Assembly (NCBI GenBank): GCA_033807775.1 | Contig: CM066327.1 | Span: forward strand, 92,898,295-92,962,294 | Source of the DNA: Saussurea involucrata | Taxonomy: Eukaryota > Streptophyta > Magnoliopsida > Asterales > Asteraceae | Length of the DNA stretch: 64,000 bases | Direction of reading: 5' to 3' | Shown: in pieces, positions 1 to 12,341 of the stretch | Layout: the number at the start of each line of letters is the position of its first letter | Numbering within the stretch: the first letter of the stretch is position 1 | Position numbers and translations under genes: made by a program | Notes under the pieces: generated by a model | The model's database searches: none | What the model saw: the letters and a program-made list of their open reading frames with translations, nothing else | Told to the model about the DNA's origin: nothing

Positions 1-115
1 AGAGAACTCAACATCCATTATAGTATTAAAATATTATTTAAATTTATCATCTCAATACATTTTTTAGAAAGAATTTATATAAAATAATGATAACTCAATC
101 CTATTGGTGGGAATG
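1..115 (+). repeat. Tandem 2.7-kb unit 1, left piece
   Basis: AT-rich sequence that recurs almost unchanged at 19046 and 44835. It is the left end of a tandemly repeated unit, cut at 115/116 by Gypsy-1. The last five bases, gaatg, are the target duplication and recur at 16469-16473. The paralogous copy near 19152-19170 shows the uninterrupted site. The unit probably continues to the left of the window. No coding potential is seen. Confidence 0.85.
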
Positions 116-1790
116 TGTAACGTCCCAAAACATTAACATGCATAATATAGAATAAACATCCCAAAATGGGTCCCAATTACATAATCAAAATCTGTCATAA
201 GATAAATATAAGTCTGAACTAATCAAAATTTGGACAGCGGAAACATGTCCACAGCCGAGAATTTCTATCAAATAAATCTAATAACAAAAGTATGGAGTCT
301 CGCTAAGCTCCATCTCTATGATCAAGCCATCTCCTTACTCCTACTTGAAGCACCATTATTTCGCTTACCTGAAAATGGTTTAGTTTTGAAAAGCGAGGGT
401 TAGACTAAACGGTCTAGTGAATTCCCTCTGTAAACAACTTTTAACCACAATATAAAATCATTTCATACATACATTATACGTCTCCACATAAACATCAAAC
501 ATGGGTACTTGCACAGTGTTCAAGGATCGTACAAAATTCCCCAAGCAGACTCCCCTCTCGCCTCATACCGGGGCCCAAGCAGACTCCCCATTATCCGGAT
601 AGGAAGGAAACGAATTTCATCCTACCGGCTCATCCTAAACTCCCAAGGGATCGTCGGATCCCGAGGAACTCTGATCCCACTGTGCAACCCGACTCCACAT
701 AGCATTTACACATAGCTTAACATTAAATCACAAGGCGTGAAATCTTTATAAACATTTCCGTCATGCTAAATAAGTCTTTCAAAAACATACTTTTCATGTA
801 ATAATGTATAAAAGCTTGTAAACAAATCATACTCGTAAAACATACCATAATCAATAAAACATTTAACATCTTGTTTCACGTAAAAAGGATTAAGGGAACT
901 CACCTGGTTGTAGTGACCTTCCTAACCATGCGTCTCAACCCGAACTGACCTTACACCTAAAGCATACCATACAATTCAGTTAGTGGCAAACCCAACCGCT
1001 GACCCTGGATCTTACTCCAAATCCAAGGCCCACGATCCGGTATTCGCACTTCCGGAATTCCCTTACGGGATCCGGTATTCCTACTTCCGAAAACCCACAC
1101 GGATCGGTATTCGCACTTCCGGAATCCCCTTACGGGATCCAGTATTCCCTACTTCCGGAATCCCTCTCGGGATCCGGTATTCCCGCTTCCGGAATCCCTT
1201 ACGGGATCCGGTATTCCCTACTTCCGGAATCCCTTTACGGGATCCGGCATTCGCACTTCTGGAACCTGGCGATTTTCCGGACCGTCGAACCAGAAACTCA
1301 AATTTCCTCTTAATTAGCTTAGTTCCAAAGATTTTTCCATGAAAGCCTTTTCATAAATTGCTAAGTTTTACTCTCCAACCCCAAATACTCACATAAACAA
1401 CGGATTCAACCACTTAACAGTCTGAATTAGAATTAAAACCCCATTTTTGTTCTTTCTTTGAATACACAGTTCAACCATTATGACAATCCAGAAACTTTGA
1501 TTACCAAGCTATCTACTAGGCAGAATGAAAAAGAAGGGAATCAATTGCTTACCAAATTGGAGCTTTTCTTATTGCAATTGATGCTAAATGCCATTCCTCC
1601 TCTCCCTTTCTTGTTTCTCCTCTCAGCCGCCAACACCAGAAGAAAAAATGGAATTAAATGAGGAAAACCTAGGGATCTGCTCCCTTAAGTATCTTTTATT
1701 TATTGCAAAAAGTCCGCTCTCCCAACTCTTCCTTATTTATACTTTGGCCACTAAACTTCCCATTTCTTGATATAAAACCCGGTTGTTACA
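116..1790 (-). repeat. Gypsy-1 3' LTR
   Basis: This is the downstream LTR on the minus strand (1675 bp), bounded by tg...ca. A TATA-like box (tataaata on the minus strand, 1734-1741) lies about 50 bp from its 5' end. The palindromic tandem array described separately (1032-1262) would therefore sit downstream of transcription start, if that TATA is used. It is 86 bp shorter than the partner LTR, mostly because the array has fewer units. Confidence 0.93.
1032..1262. repeat. 35-bp tandem array in Gypsy-1 3' LTR
   Basis: About seven imperfect copies of a unit of roughly 35 bp containing gggatccgg and cttccggaatccc. Each unit carries inverted ccgg/ggatcc-type halves, giving a local palindrome. 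The partner LTR has about nine units. The open frame through it (983-1342, rich in R-D-P-V-F repeats) is only a by-product of the 35-bp period. Confidence 0.85.
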
Positions 1791-1806
1791 ATACTTCCCC
1801 CTTAAA
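1791..1806 (-). other. Gypsy-1 polypurine tract
   Basis: On the minus strand this reads as a purine-rich run (aagggggaagtat) directly before the 3' LTR. A gaacgaaat-type motif, common upstream of the tract in plant chromoviruses, lies just before it. It is the expected priming site for plus-strand DNA synthesis. Confidence 0.75.
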
Positions 1807-1846
1807 AGAATTTCGTTCTCGGAATTCCTTGACTAAATAGGTGCGG

Positions 1847-4800
1847 TTACTTTGCCCTCATCTTCGATTCCAACTCCTAGGTAGCTTCCTGACCCTTGTG
1901 AAAACGCCACTGAACTTTTACCAGGTTGATCTCCTTGTTTCTCAACTTCTTCACCTTCCAATCCGAAATGGCTTCGGGCTCTTCTACGAAACTCAATTTC
2001 TCATCTACCCTTACATCCTTTAGCGGCACAGCCTTAGCCCCGTCTGCTATACATTTCCTCAGATTAGACACATGAAACACATTGTGAATGCCTTGCAATT
2101 CTTCGGGTAGATCCAACCTATACGCTACTTCCCCAACTCGCTCCGTGATCTCAAACGGTCCGATGTAGCGTGGGCTTAGTTTTCCACGCTTCCCAAAATG
2201 TACAACTCTCTTCCAAGGGGATACCTTTAACAATACATTATCTCCGACTTGAAATTCTATGTCTTTCCGTCTCTTATTTGCATAACTCTTCTGTCGGTCG
2301 CGAGCGATCTTCAGCCTTTCTCGTACTTAGACTATCTTGTCCGAGGTCAATTGCACAATCTCAGGCCCTGCTAATTGTCTCTCCCCGACCTCATTCCAAC
2401 ACAAGGGTGTTCGACATTTCCTACCATAAAGTGCCTCATACGGCGCTGCCTTGATGCTCGAGTGATAGTTGTTGTTGTAAGCGAACTCGATTAGCGGTAG
2501 ATGTTTTTCTCAAAAGCCTTGAAAGTCCAAGGCACAAGCCCTTAACATATCTTCCAACGTTTGGATCGTCCGCTCGCTCTGACCGTCAGTCTGAGGATGA
2601 TAAGCGGTACTCATCTTGATCTGCGACCCCATTTCCCTTTGGAAGCTCCTCCAAAACGCATAGGTAAACCTGCTATCTCGGTCCGACACTATTGATGACG
2701 GCACACCATGATGAGTTACAACCTCGTCGATGTACAACTTTGCTAAACGTTCCAACGAGTAGGACTCCTTTATCGGCAAGAAATGCGCTGATTTCGTAAG
2801 TCGGTCCACGATCACCCATATTGCGTCATAACCCTTTGGGGTTCTAGGCAAATGGGTTACGAAGTCCATCGTAATATGGTCCCACTTCCACATAGGTATC
2901 TCTAAGGACTGAAGCTTCCCGTACGGTCACTGATGCTCGATCTTTACCCGCGAACACGTCATACAGGTTTCTACAAAATGAGCTATGTCATTCTTCATTC
3001 CAGGCCACCAGTAATCCTGACGTAGGTCTCCGTACATTTTGTTAGTTCCTGGATGAATCGAATACTTCGATTTGTGGGCTTCTTCTAAAATCACTCACCT
3101 AAGCTCCCCAAGTTTCGGAACCAGATCCTCTCGCTATGACATTTCATCCCTCGATTGTCTTCCACTAACGAGGTTGTTTGCCCAACCATTCTTTCTTTCT
3201 TGAGATTCTCAGTGGCGAGCGCTTCAGTTTGACATTTTTTTATCTCGGCTAACAAATTAGACGTCACTTCGGCTCTCATGGCCACGATGCTGGGGATCTC
3301 ATTCCTTTCCTTTCGACTCAAAGCGTCAGCCACCACGTTGGCCTTTCCTGGGTGATACTCAATCTTGCAATCGTAATCTGTCAGCAGCTCGATCCACCTT
3401 CTTTGGCGCATATTCAATTCTTTTTTATCGAAGAGGTGACACAAACTTTTATGATCCGTGAAGATCTGACACTTTGTTCCATAGAGGTAATGCCGCCAAA
3501 TCTTCAGAGCGAAAACCACGGCCGCTAAATCTAAATCATGAGTGGGGTATCAAACCTCGTGATCCTTCAACTGTCGGGAGGCATAAGCGATCACCTTTCC
3601 ACGTTGCATTAGTACACATCCCAATCCCATCTTCGACGCATCACTAAATACCACAAAGTCGTCAGAACCGTCCGGTAATGACAACACCGTCGCCCTACTC
3701 AGCATATCCTTCAGCTTCTGAAAGGCTTCTTCTTGAGCCTATGACCAGGCGAACTTAACACTCTTCTTGGTTAAGGAAGTTAATGGCGTGGCGATACGCG
3801 AAACGTCTTTTATGAACTTTCGATAGTATCCCGCCAATCCGAGGAAACTTCGAACTTCTAACGGATTCTTAGGTTGCTCCCAGTCTCGGATGGCCTCAAT
3901 CTTAGACGGGTCTACCATTATCCCCTTCCTAGACACCACGTGTCCAAGGATTTTCACTTCCCTCAACCAGAATTCGCACTTAGAGAACTTCGCGTACAGT
4001 TTCTCTTGCTTCAATAACTCTAGGATCGTCCGGAGGTGGCCTTCGTGCTCCTCCTCCGACCTTGAAAACACTAGAATGTCGTCTATAAACACGATCACGA
4101 ACGTGTCCAAATAAGGTTGGCACACCCTATTCATCAGATCCATGAAAGCCATCGGGGCATTGGTCAGCTCGAATGGCATCACCAAGAACTCGTAGTGCCC
4201 ATACCTGGTCCTAAAAGCGGTTTTTGGTACGTCTTCCTCCCTCACCTTGAGTTGGTGATAGCCCGACCTCAAGTCTATCTTAGAGAAATAACTGGCTCTT
4301 TGCAATTGGACGAATAGGTCGTCGATTCTCGGTATAGGATACTTGTTCTTGACCGTAACCTTGTTGAGCTCACGATAATCTATGCACATTCGCATAGTAC
4401 CGTCCTTCTTTTTCACGAAGAGTACAGGCGCTCCCCACGGAGACGTACTCGGTCTAACGAATCCCTTGTCTAGCAACTCCTACAATTGAGTCATCATTTC
4501 TTTCATTTCGGACGGCGCCAATCTATAAGGTGCGCGGGCGATTGGTGCAGCTCCAGGCACCAAATCAATTCTGAACTCGATCTGGCGATCCGGGGGTAGA
4601 CTTGTCAAGTCATCCGGAAATACCTCCAGGTATTCACTTACTACTCGCACGTCATCCACCCCACGCTTCTCTTTCTTGGCGTCCACCACGTACGCCAAGA
4701 ATCCCTGACAACCCTTCCTCAAGCACTTAGTAGCCTTAATCATTGAGATAAGACTAGTCTTCCTATCCTGACGATTCCTATAGATCACTACGGAACCCCT

Positions 4801-5124
4801 ACCAGGTAACTGAACCCGAACTAGCTTTTTGTTGCAAACAATATTAGCATAATTCTTAGCTAACCAATCCATACCCAACACCACATCAAACTCTCCCATT
4901 GCCATGGGATATAGTTGCATAAACCCCAGACTCCTCTCTATGTCTATGACACAATCCTCTACCACAACCCTAATGTACACACAGTTATCGTCTGCAGTTT
5001 CTACCTCTAGTGCTTTCTCAAAGCGTCTAGGCCTTACCCCCAAACATTTCATAAAAGCATGTGATACAAAAGAGCGATTTGCTCCCGAGTCAAACAACAC
5101 CTTTGCACACAAAGAGTTCACTAA
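1847..5124 (-). pseudogene. Gypsy-1 pol remnant (PR-RT-RH-INT-chromodomain)
   Basis: Reading right to left on the minus strand, there is an aspartic protease with FDSGA near 5090. RT (about 4476-3739) has IDLRSGYHQ and an intact FIDDIL catalytic box near 4085. RNase H lies at about 3640-3300, followed by a zinc-binding region and the integrase core (2893-2510, with MDF, SDRDSR and QSER motifs). A C-terminal DNA-binding region and a chromodomain (VEEPEAI...VKVQWRF) end near 1850. Protease, RT and RNase H share one frame, as usual for a single plant gypsy polyprotein. Lesions: an in-frame TAG between protease and RT (4477-4479), stops near 3739, 3090, 2510 and 1874, and a frame change between RNase H and integrase. 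The N-terminus of the protease is cut off by Copia-1. The family is clear but the gene is dead. Confidence 0.93.
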
Positions 5125-5129
5125 AAACG

Positions 5130-5811
5130 TGTTGGACATAGTGTCCAGAGTCATTAACTATTGGTAATATTTCTAATAATAGCATGGTCCTTTTGGGTTG
5201 CCCTTAAGACCCAAATAACAATCAGAAGAATGAAAGGGAGTTAAAGTAGTTAGTTTATTAATTTGTCATTTGATGATAAATTAATTATAAGCTACAATAT
5301 AATTAATTGGATTAATTATAGGGACTAAATGATAATTGGTTAAAAGAGTTTTTTAACAAGCTTATCGGTTCAAGGGGGCTAGGTGTAAATAAGGGGATTA
5401 TAAATAAACTACTAGGGATCAAACCCTAATGAGTTTTTTGATCAATCTCTATCTCTATTGAGGCCGTAACCTCCCCTCTCCTCCCTCCCAAAATCGTAAA
5501 CCCTAAATAAGGGTTTAGGGTTTAAAGCTTCAATCTTGATTGTTGGTTTGGTGTTCTTAAGTGTGAGCCACTAGAGGGATTCACACTATTGATCCTTGAC
5601 ATCCAAGAAGCAAGAACAAGGTTAATTTGTCTTTGTGTTTTCGACAATCACAAGAAACAAGTAAGTGCTCTTGATTCTTTCTATTGTATTTAATCATCTA
5701 GAACGTATGCATGCTTATAAGTTGTTTGTTTGTATTGCCATGGATGATTCAATTCTAAATATGCTTCCGATGCCTATATCATGTGGTAGTATGGTTTAAC
5801 AAAACATTTCA
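5130..5811 (+). repeat. Copia-1 5' LTR
   Basis: Starts tgttggacat and ends catttca, 682 bp, the same length as its partner. It contains a palindromic telobox-like stretch (aaaccctaa...tttagggttt, 5498-5523). Telobox motifs are common near plant promoters and 5' leaders. A TATA-like ggattataaataaac lies at about 5396-5410. Confidence 0.95.
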
Positions 5812-6724
5812 GTGGTATCAGAGCCAAAGTTCTTAGATTTTAGCTCAATAGCATAAAATTCGTATTGAATTGTAGGGAAAATGCAACGAGCCGTTTTATC
5901 TATTCCCGGAGTTTGGACCGTCGGATCGTCGCGTTTTTTGGACAGTAGTTTCAAGACATTCTGTTTTACCTTCTGGACGGTTGGATTAATCGTTTGAGAT
6001 CCATAAGACACCTGTTTTATTTTCGTCATAGTGCAGTAAGTTTGTGGCCATTGAATTGCTTAATCTCTAAGTTAGGGTTTCATGGTCATAACGTCAAAAG
6101 CTATAATTTTGGAAACTGGAAAAATTCTTTCTTGCATGAAAAAGTTTCTATTTTTAGCGATTAAAGTTTTATTGGTATCCCTAAAGGGTATAGGGTAGTA
6201 GTCGTTTTTTATGCATGTTATACCATAATTGTGTATGGCGTAGTAGTCGTTTTATTTTTGCATGTTATACCATAATTATGTATGGCTAGTTTCCTAACTT
6301 GCCTAAGGAAAAACACATCAATAATAAGCTTTGGAAAATATTGAATGAATAATCTTAAATTGAATAGATAATCCTAATTATGTATGGCTAGTTTCCTAAC
6401 TTGCCTAAGAAAACACATCAATAATAAGCTATGGCAAATATCAAATGGATAATCTTGAATTGAATAAGATAATCTTAAATACCTTCTTACAATAAACAAA
6501 TATATTCAAGTTTGAATAAATATTGTAAGATAAACATTGACATTATTTATATAGTGAATATAATTTATATGTCAAATATTCACATTAATTATTAGCATGT
6601 GTCCTCACATGTTTAATTGGAATCAAATATGGAAACAATTATATTAATTGTTAAATATGTGCTCACATGGTTAATTAAAATTAATTGGATAATCATAATT
6701 TTAAATTGTTTAAAATTCCATTCA

Positions 6725-6764
<40 letters not shown>

Positions 6765-7501
6765 CCTCAATTATATATATATATATGATTAAATAATACA
6801 TTGATAGTCAAACTGAGACTAGGCGTACTCACTATAAACACTCTAAGGGGGTTTAAGGAGGTTACCTATAATATGGTTACCGAATGAGTCAAGGGTTTTT
6901 AAAACGCCATGCGTTACCAAACTCACCGCCTCTTGTGTGGACTAGTGGAATTACCGAAAAGGTTTGATAGGTCAATGTGACAAGTTAAAAGTATTAACTA
7001 TGAAGTATAAAACAAAAATCCCGTTTAGATATACTAAGAAATGTGAAAGTCGTATGCTACCCATGATGAAGAACACACATAATCTTATAGTTTGTTAACG
7101 GAGCGTGTGCGGTTTGCCGGCACGTTAATGTGAAACTATAGTTGAAAATGATGTGGAGCTCGTGATTCTCAAGCGTACTTGAGCCGAGGGGTCCATATGT
7201 TTTTCCATGGTCGATTCACTATCTTGTTTGTGATCCTCGGCATCCCAGTCACAAAAAGAAGATAAGCATAATCGAGATTAACATGCCATTGACATAAGTC
7301 AATGAATCTCAAAAGACCTAGGAGTTTCATAGTGAATGAAATTAACAAATAGCATTTGTTTACCTAAAATAACCTTGTGATGTGATTACGGCATCCCTTT
7401 TCACATCATATGATAAAATATGGACCCTAGCCTTGTTAAATATTTTTGGAAAATTATTTTAAGGGTTAAATATCAAACTAACGAAAAATCTATATCTACA
7501 G
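5812..7501 (+). other. Copia-1 untranslated leader with direct repeats
   Basis: About 1.7 kb between the 5' LTR and the gag start, without a convincing ORF. It begins with the primer site (5813-5824). It holds a direct repeat of about 45 bp (units starting 6195 and 6240, gtagtagtcg...), a duplication of about 102 bp (units starting 6279 and 6381, tgtatggcta...), and two TA microsatellites (about 6728-6761 and 6771-6786). A long repeat-bearing leader is not unusual for a copia element. It would hold the packaging signal, but I cannot locate one. Confidence 0.8.
5813..5824 (+). other. Copia-1 primer binding site (iMet)
   Basis: TGGTATCAGAGC one base after the 5' LTR. It is complementary to the 3' end of plant initiator methionine tRNA, the usual minus-strand primer of plant copia elements. 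Confidence 0.93.
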
Positions 7502-10500
7502 ATGGCTGAAAATAATCCTCCTCCTCCTCCTTCTCACTCAACATCCAACCTTACGTTACTCTCTATCCTAAGTAAAGATAAGCTAACTGGGCCAAACTAC
7601 TTGGATTGGATTCGTGCCTTGAGAATTGCCTTGAGGTACGAAGACAAAGAGTATTTGCTCGACGAGGATCTTCCTATACTTAATGATGATGCAAGCCCTG
7701 AAGCAGTAACTGAATACAATAAGCAATTCGCGGAATCCACAAAAGTCGCGTGTCTCATGTTGGCGTCCATGTCCCCGGAACTTCAAAAGAGTTTCGAGAA
7801 CATGGGGGCGTTTGAACTAAATGAGCAGCTTCGTGAAATGTTTCAGGAGCAAGCGAGGCAAGAAAGGTTCCAAATTGTAAAATCGCTTATGGAATGTAAG
7901 CAACAGGACGGTGCCCCTGTATGTGCGCATGTGCAAAAGATGAAAGCGTACATTGACAGGTTAGGCAATCTAGGTGTCGATTTCCCAAGAGAGCTTGTCA
8001 TTGACATGGTGCTAAACTCTCTTAGTGGGGTATATAAACAGTTCATAGTGAACTTCAATATGAACAATATGGACAAGACCTTGATGGAGCGCCATGGCAT
8101 GTTGAGATCTGCTGAAGCAAGTATGGGTAAGACCCAAAGTGGTCACTCAACTGCTCCTGTCCTGGCCATTAGGGAAGGTGGCTATAAGAAGAAGAAAGTT
8201 TCTCATCCCAAAGGGAAGGGAAAGGCTAAAGTTGTTCCACGCAACCAAGGCCTTAAGAGAAAATCTGATTCTTCTGACATACCACCTATAAGTGACCCTA
8301 AAGAGGCCATATGCTTTTACTGTCAAGGAAAGGGCCATTGGAAGAGAAGTTGCCCAAAATATCTGGAGGACTTGAAAATGAACAAGGTCAAAGGGTGTGG
8401 CACCTCAGGTATTTTTACAATTGAACTCCATAGTACTTTGATTTCTAACTCTTGGGTCCTTGATACGGGATGTGGTACTCACATTTTCTCTAACTTTCAG
8501 GGACTAAAGGAAAGTAGGACGTTGAAGCATGGGGAGCTGAATCTGATCATGGGAAACAGGATGACTGCCGCTGTTACCAAGATTGGAGATTTTGAGCTCG
8601 TGCTTAGTAGTGGTTTTTCAATAAAGTTATTAGATTGTTGCTACTCGCCAGAAATGGCTCGAAACATTATTTCTTTTCATGCATTGTACAAGGATGGTTT
8701 TGAATTTCAATTTGATAATAATTATGGTTGCATTTTGGTTTATAAACATGGTTGTTTTTATTTTAAAGCCTCTCCTTGTAATGGTGTATATGAAAGCGTG
8801 ATTTGTGTTGGTAGAAATAATAATAACTTAACTCTAAATGTTGGTTCCTCCAATAGTGAATTGGATAAATCATCGTTATGGCATCATCGTCTTGGCCACA
8901 TAAACAAGAAACGCATCGCCAAGCTCCAATCGGACGGGGTCTTGGAACCATTTGACTTAAAGTATGATGAAGAATGCGAGTCTTGTTTACTTGGCAAGAT
9001 GACGAAAGCACCTTTCAAAGGAAAAATGGAAAGGGGTAAGGATCTGTTGGACTTAATCCACACAGATGTATGCGGACCATTCAGATCTGCCACAAGAAAC
9101 GGTGAAAGATACTTTGTTACCTTTACTGACGATTTCAGTAGATATGGATTTATCTATCTGGTGAAAAACAAATTGGACACCTTTGAAGTGTTCAAAGGAT
9201 TCAAAAACGAAGTAGAAAACCAACTGGGCAAGAAGATCAAGATGCTCCGATCCGACAGGGGTGGAGAATACTTGAGTCATGAATTCTACGACTATCTAAG
9301 GGATTGTGGAATAGTTTCGCAATTATCTCCTCCCAGAACACCACAACTAAATGGTGTTGCTGAGAGAAGAAATCGAACGCCACTTGATATGGTTCGGTCC
9401 ATGATGAGTCGTGCTACACTTCCAATATCGTTCTGGGGCTATGCCTTAGAAACTGCAGCTCATATCTTAAACCTCGTTCCAACTAAGAAGGTTGCAAAGA
9501 CACCCTCTGAAATGTGGATTGGGACTCATCCCTCGTTGGCACATATAAAGGTCCGGGGTTGTGAAGTCTTCGTTCGGCGCGAAACTAACGACAAGCTAGA
9601 ACCTAGAGCAGAGAAATGTCGGTTCATTGGTTATCCCTACAAATCCTTTGGATATATATTTTACAAACCTTTGGAGAACAAAGTGTTTGTAGCTAGAAGG
9701 GGAGTCTTCCAAGAAAGGGAGCTCATTTCTAAAAGGGATAGTGAGAGCAGCATTGATCTTGAAGAATTTCAAGAAACAACCAATGATGAACCTATAGTTG
9801 ACACTAGCCCTCAACATGAGGTTGAACCACCTGTTGAGGAAACTTACATACCTCCACCACCTCTTCGCAGAACTAGTAGAGTAAGTCAACCTCCTGAGTT
9901 TTATTATTGTTTTCATATTACAAAGGAAGGAGACACACTAGTCAATGATAAAACATTTGATAGTGCGGATGAGCCATCCAACTACGAGGAAGCGATGGCA
10001 GGCCCTGAGGCTGCCAAATGGAAAGAGGCCATGGAAAGCGAGATTCAATCTATGTACGATAACCAAGTTTGGAAATTGGTTGATCACACACCAGGTCGCA
10101 AGACAGTTGGGTGTAAGTGGATCTTCAAAAAGAAGACCGACATGGATGGGAATGTGCACACATTCAAGGCTAGACTGGTTGCAAAAGGTTACACTCAAAC
10201 TCAAGGAATTGATTATGATGAAACCTTCTCACCAGTGGCAAAGATTAAGTCTATCAGGATATTGCTTGCCATAGCTGCATTTCATGACTATGAAGTATGG
10301 CAAATGGATGTAAAAACCGCTTTCCTCAATGGGAAACTTGATGAGGATGTGTATATGGGACAACCTGAAGGTTTTGAACATACCGAGTATGCAGATAAAG
10401 TGTGTAAGCTTGAAAGATCCATTTATGGACTTAAACAAGCGTCTCGTAGCTGGAATCTTTGTTTTCATGAAAAGGTCAAGGAATTTGGATTTTCTCGAAG

Positions 10501-11491
10501 CGAAGATGAGTCCTGCGTATATGTTAAGGCTAGTGGGAGTAATGTTGTATTTCTAGTCTTGTATGTTGATGACATACTACTCATAGGAAACAATATTCCG
10601 ATGTTGCAAGATGTAAACGTCTGGCTCGGGAAATGTTTCGCTATGAAAGATTTGGGAAATGCAGCATACATACATGGAATAAGAATTTATCGAGACAAAA
10701 CCAAGCGTTTAATTGGACTTAGCCAAAGTACATACTTGGATAAGATATTGAAGAAATTCAATATGAGTGAATCCAAGAAAGGGTTTTTGCCCATGCAACA
10801 TGGCATAAGATTGAGCAAAGATCAATGTCCCAACACTAGCAAAGAACTGGACAGAATGAGTCGAATTCCATATGCATCTGCTATAGGATCGATCATGTAT
10901 GCCATGACATGTACTAGACCTGATGTCTCATTTGCTTTAAGCATGGTGAGTAGATATCAAGGGAACCCATACGAAAGTCATTGGACGGCTGTAAATAACA
11001 TTCTTAAGTGTCTTCGGAGGACTAAAGATATGTTCTTAAGTCTATGGTGGAAAAGATAAATTACGAGTAACAGGTTATACTGATGCGAGTTTCCAGACAG
11101 ATCGGGATGATTCCCGCTCGCAGTCAGGATGGGTGTTCTTGTTGAATGGTGGGGTCGTGACTTGGAAAAGTTCCAAACAGGATACTGTGGCTGACTCCAC
11201 GTGTGAATCAGAATATATCGCAACAAGTGAGGCAGCGAAAGAGGCTGCATGGTTGAAGAATTTCATAGGTGATTTGGGCGTTGTACCAAGCATCAGTGAA
11301 CCCATTGAAATCTTCTGTGATAACGAAGGTGCAGTGTCATTGACTAAAGAACCTAAAGACCATGGGAAGTTAAAGCATGTAGAGTGCCGACTGAAGAGAA
11401 TCCGGCGGATCCTTTCACGAAAGCATTGACTCGACCCAAACATGAGTATCATACTGAAGCCATAGGTGTTAGAATTATCAATATACTTTAA
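7502..11491 (+). pseudogene. Copia-1 gag-pol polyprotein, frameshifted in RNase H
   Basis: A single long frame of 1185 codons from 7502. Gag occupies residues 1 to about 290 and has a zinc knuckle (CFYCQGKGHWKRSC, about residues 271-284). The protease has LDTGC near 320, and the integrase zinc domain (HHRLGH...CESC) lies near 460-495. The integrase core has HTD near 520, SDRGGEY near 580 and an E in GVAERRN near 619. RT begins near 840 and has a YVDDIL box near 1021. An extra base near 11035-11040 ends the frame at the RT/RNase H boundary. RNase H continues in the +1 frame (DASFQTD, ADSTCESEYIA, CDNEGA). A second lesion near 11387 removes a short stretch and shifts the frame again. The C-terminal tail with the conserved ADPFTKAL motif then runs to a TAA at 11489-11491. 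The ATG at 7502 follows a purine-rich leader and precedes a Pro-rich start. The polyprotein is nearly whole but cannot yield a normal RNase H. Confidence 0.93.
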
Positions 11492-12341
11492 ATATTTTAG
11501 TTGCTAGTTTGATGTATTAAAACGTAATAAATTGTATTTGATTTGGAGATTATTATATGGAGATTATAATATATGTTGGATTGCGTCCATTTACATTTAA
11601 TTTATTATTGTTTCGTTTTGCATGTTTAGAACCAACTTCCTGAGTATTAATTTACTTAAACCTCCACAGTCAGTCATACTCCTGGAAGTAAGTAGTGATT
11701 CAAGACTGTCATGAAGTGTCGAAAGCATAGAGAATGCAACTAACACTCATGAGTACCTAATGGTGATTTGGGTATTGGAACGACCCGCACTCAAAAGTTT
11801 ACTTCATGGATTAAGTCAGCGTAATTTTGAGATGATAATATTTTATGTTCTTCAAACAGAGATGCATAGAGTTTTGCTCTAGGATTCTGTTATGCTTTGG
11901 TGTGCTCCAACGCTGACCGTGACTGGCAGTTATACAGGGTATGTCCATGTATAATATGATGAATAGAAATTAGCTGTGTAGTCAAAGTTTATTTGTTCCT
12001 TCTGCCTAAACAGGAGAAGCGATATCCATGGGCCCCTCGATGATTTTGTGTTGATACTAAGTGTTTGGCCAAACCCTGACTAGAATTGATGTGTTCAATT
12101 GAGTAGTCTGATGAATTCAACACATATTGGAAATCGGGAAACATAATCTTGATCCATGAGATAGACATTTATCCATGTCTCAGGTTCATATGATATCTTG
12201 TAGAACAAAGGAACATTAAATCACTTATCTTAGGACCGAATCTTTATCAGAGTTCGGCAGCTGCATTGGATGGCTTGCTCTCTGCTGATTATTTGAAAGC
12301 GTTAAACCAAATAGAGTTAATAACTTGTCCAAGTGGGAGAC
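11492..12341 (+). other. Copia-1 3' untranslated region and purine tract
   Basis: 850 bp between the gag-pol end and the 3' LTR. I see no gene. The last bases hold the purine tract (aagtgggaga, 12331-12340) that primes plus-strand synthesis. Confidence 0.75.

Noticed and set aside
983..1342. Open frame with R-D-P-V-F-P-T-S-G-I-P repeats (also 15592-16020)
   Set aside because: It lies wholly within the 35-bp tandem array of the Gypsy-1 LTR. The frame exists because the repeat lacks stops, and its length changes with copy number.
6728..6786. TA-rich tract as a replication origin or promoter
   Set aside because: It is an ordinary TA microsatellite in the Copia-1 leader. Nothing else supports a function.
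11030..11060. Programmed frameshift between RT and RNase H in Copia-1
   Set aside because: Copia polyproteins are normally one frame. The shift lies within a conserved domain border without slippery context, and a second lesion follows. A plain mutation is simpler.
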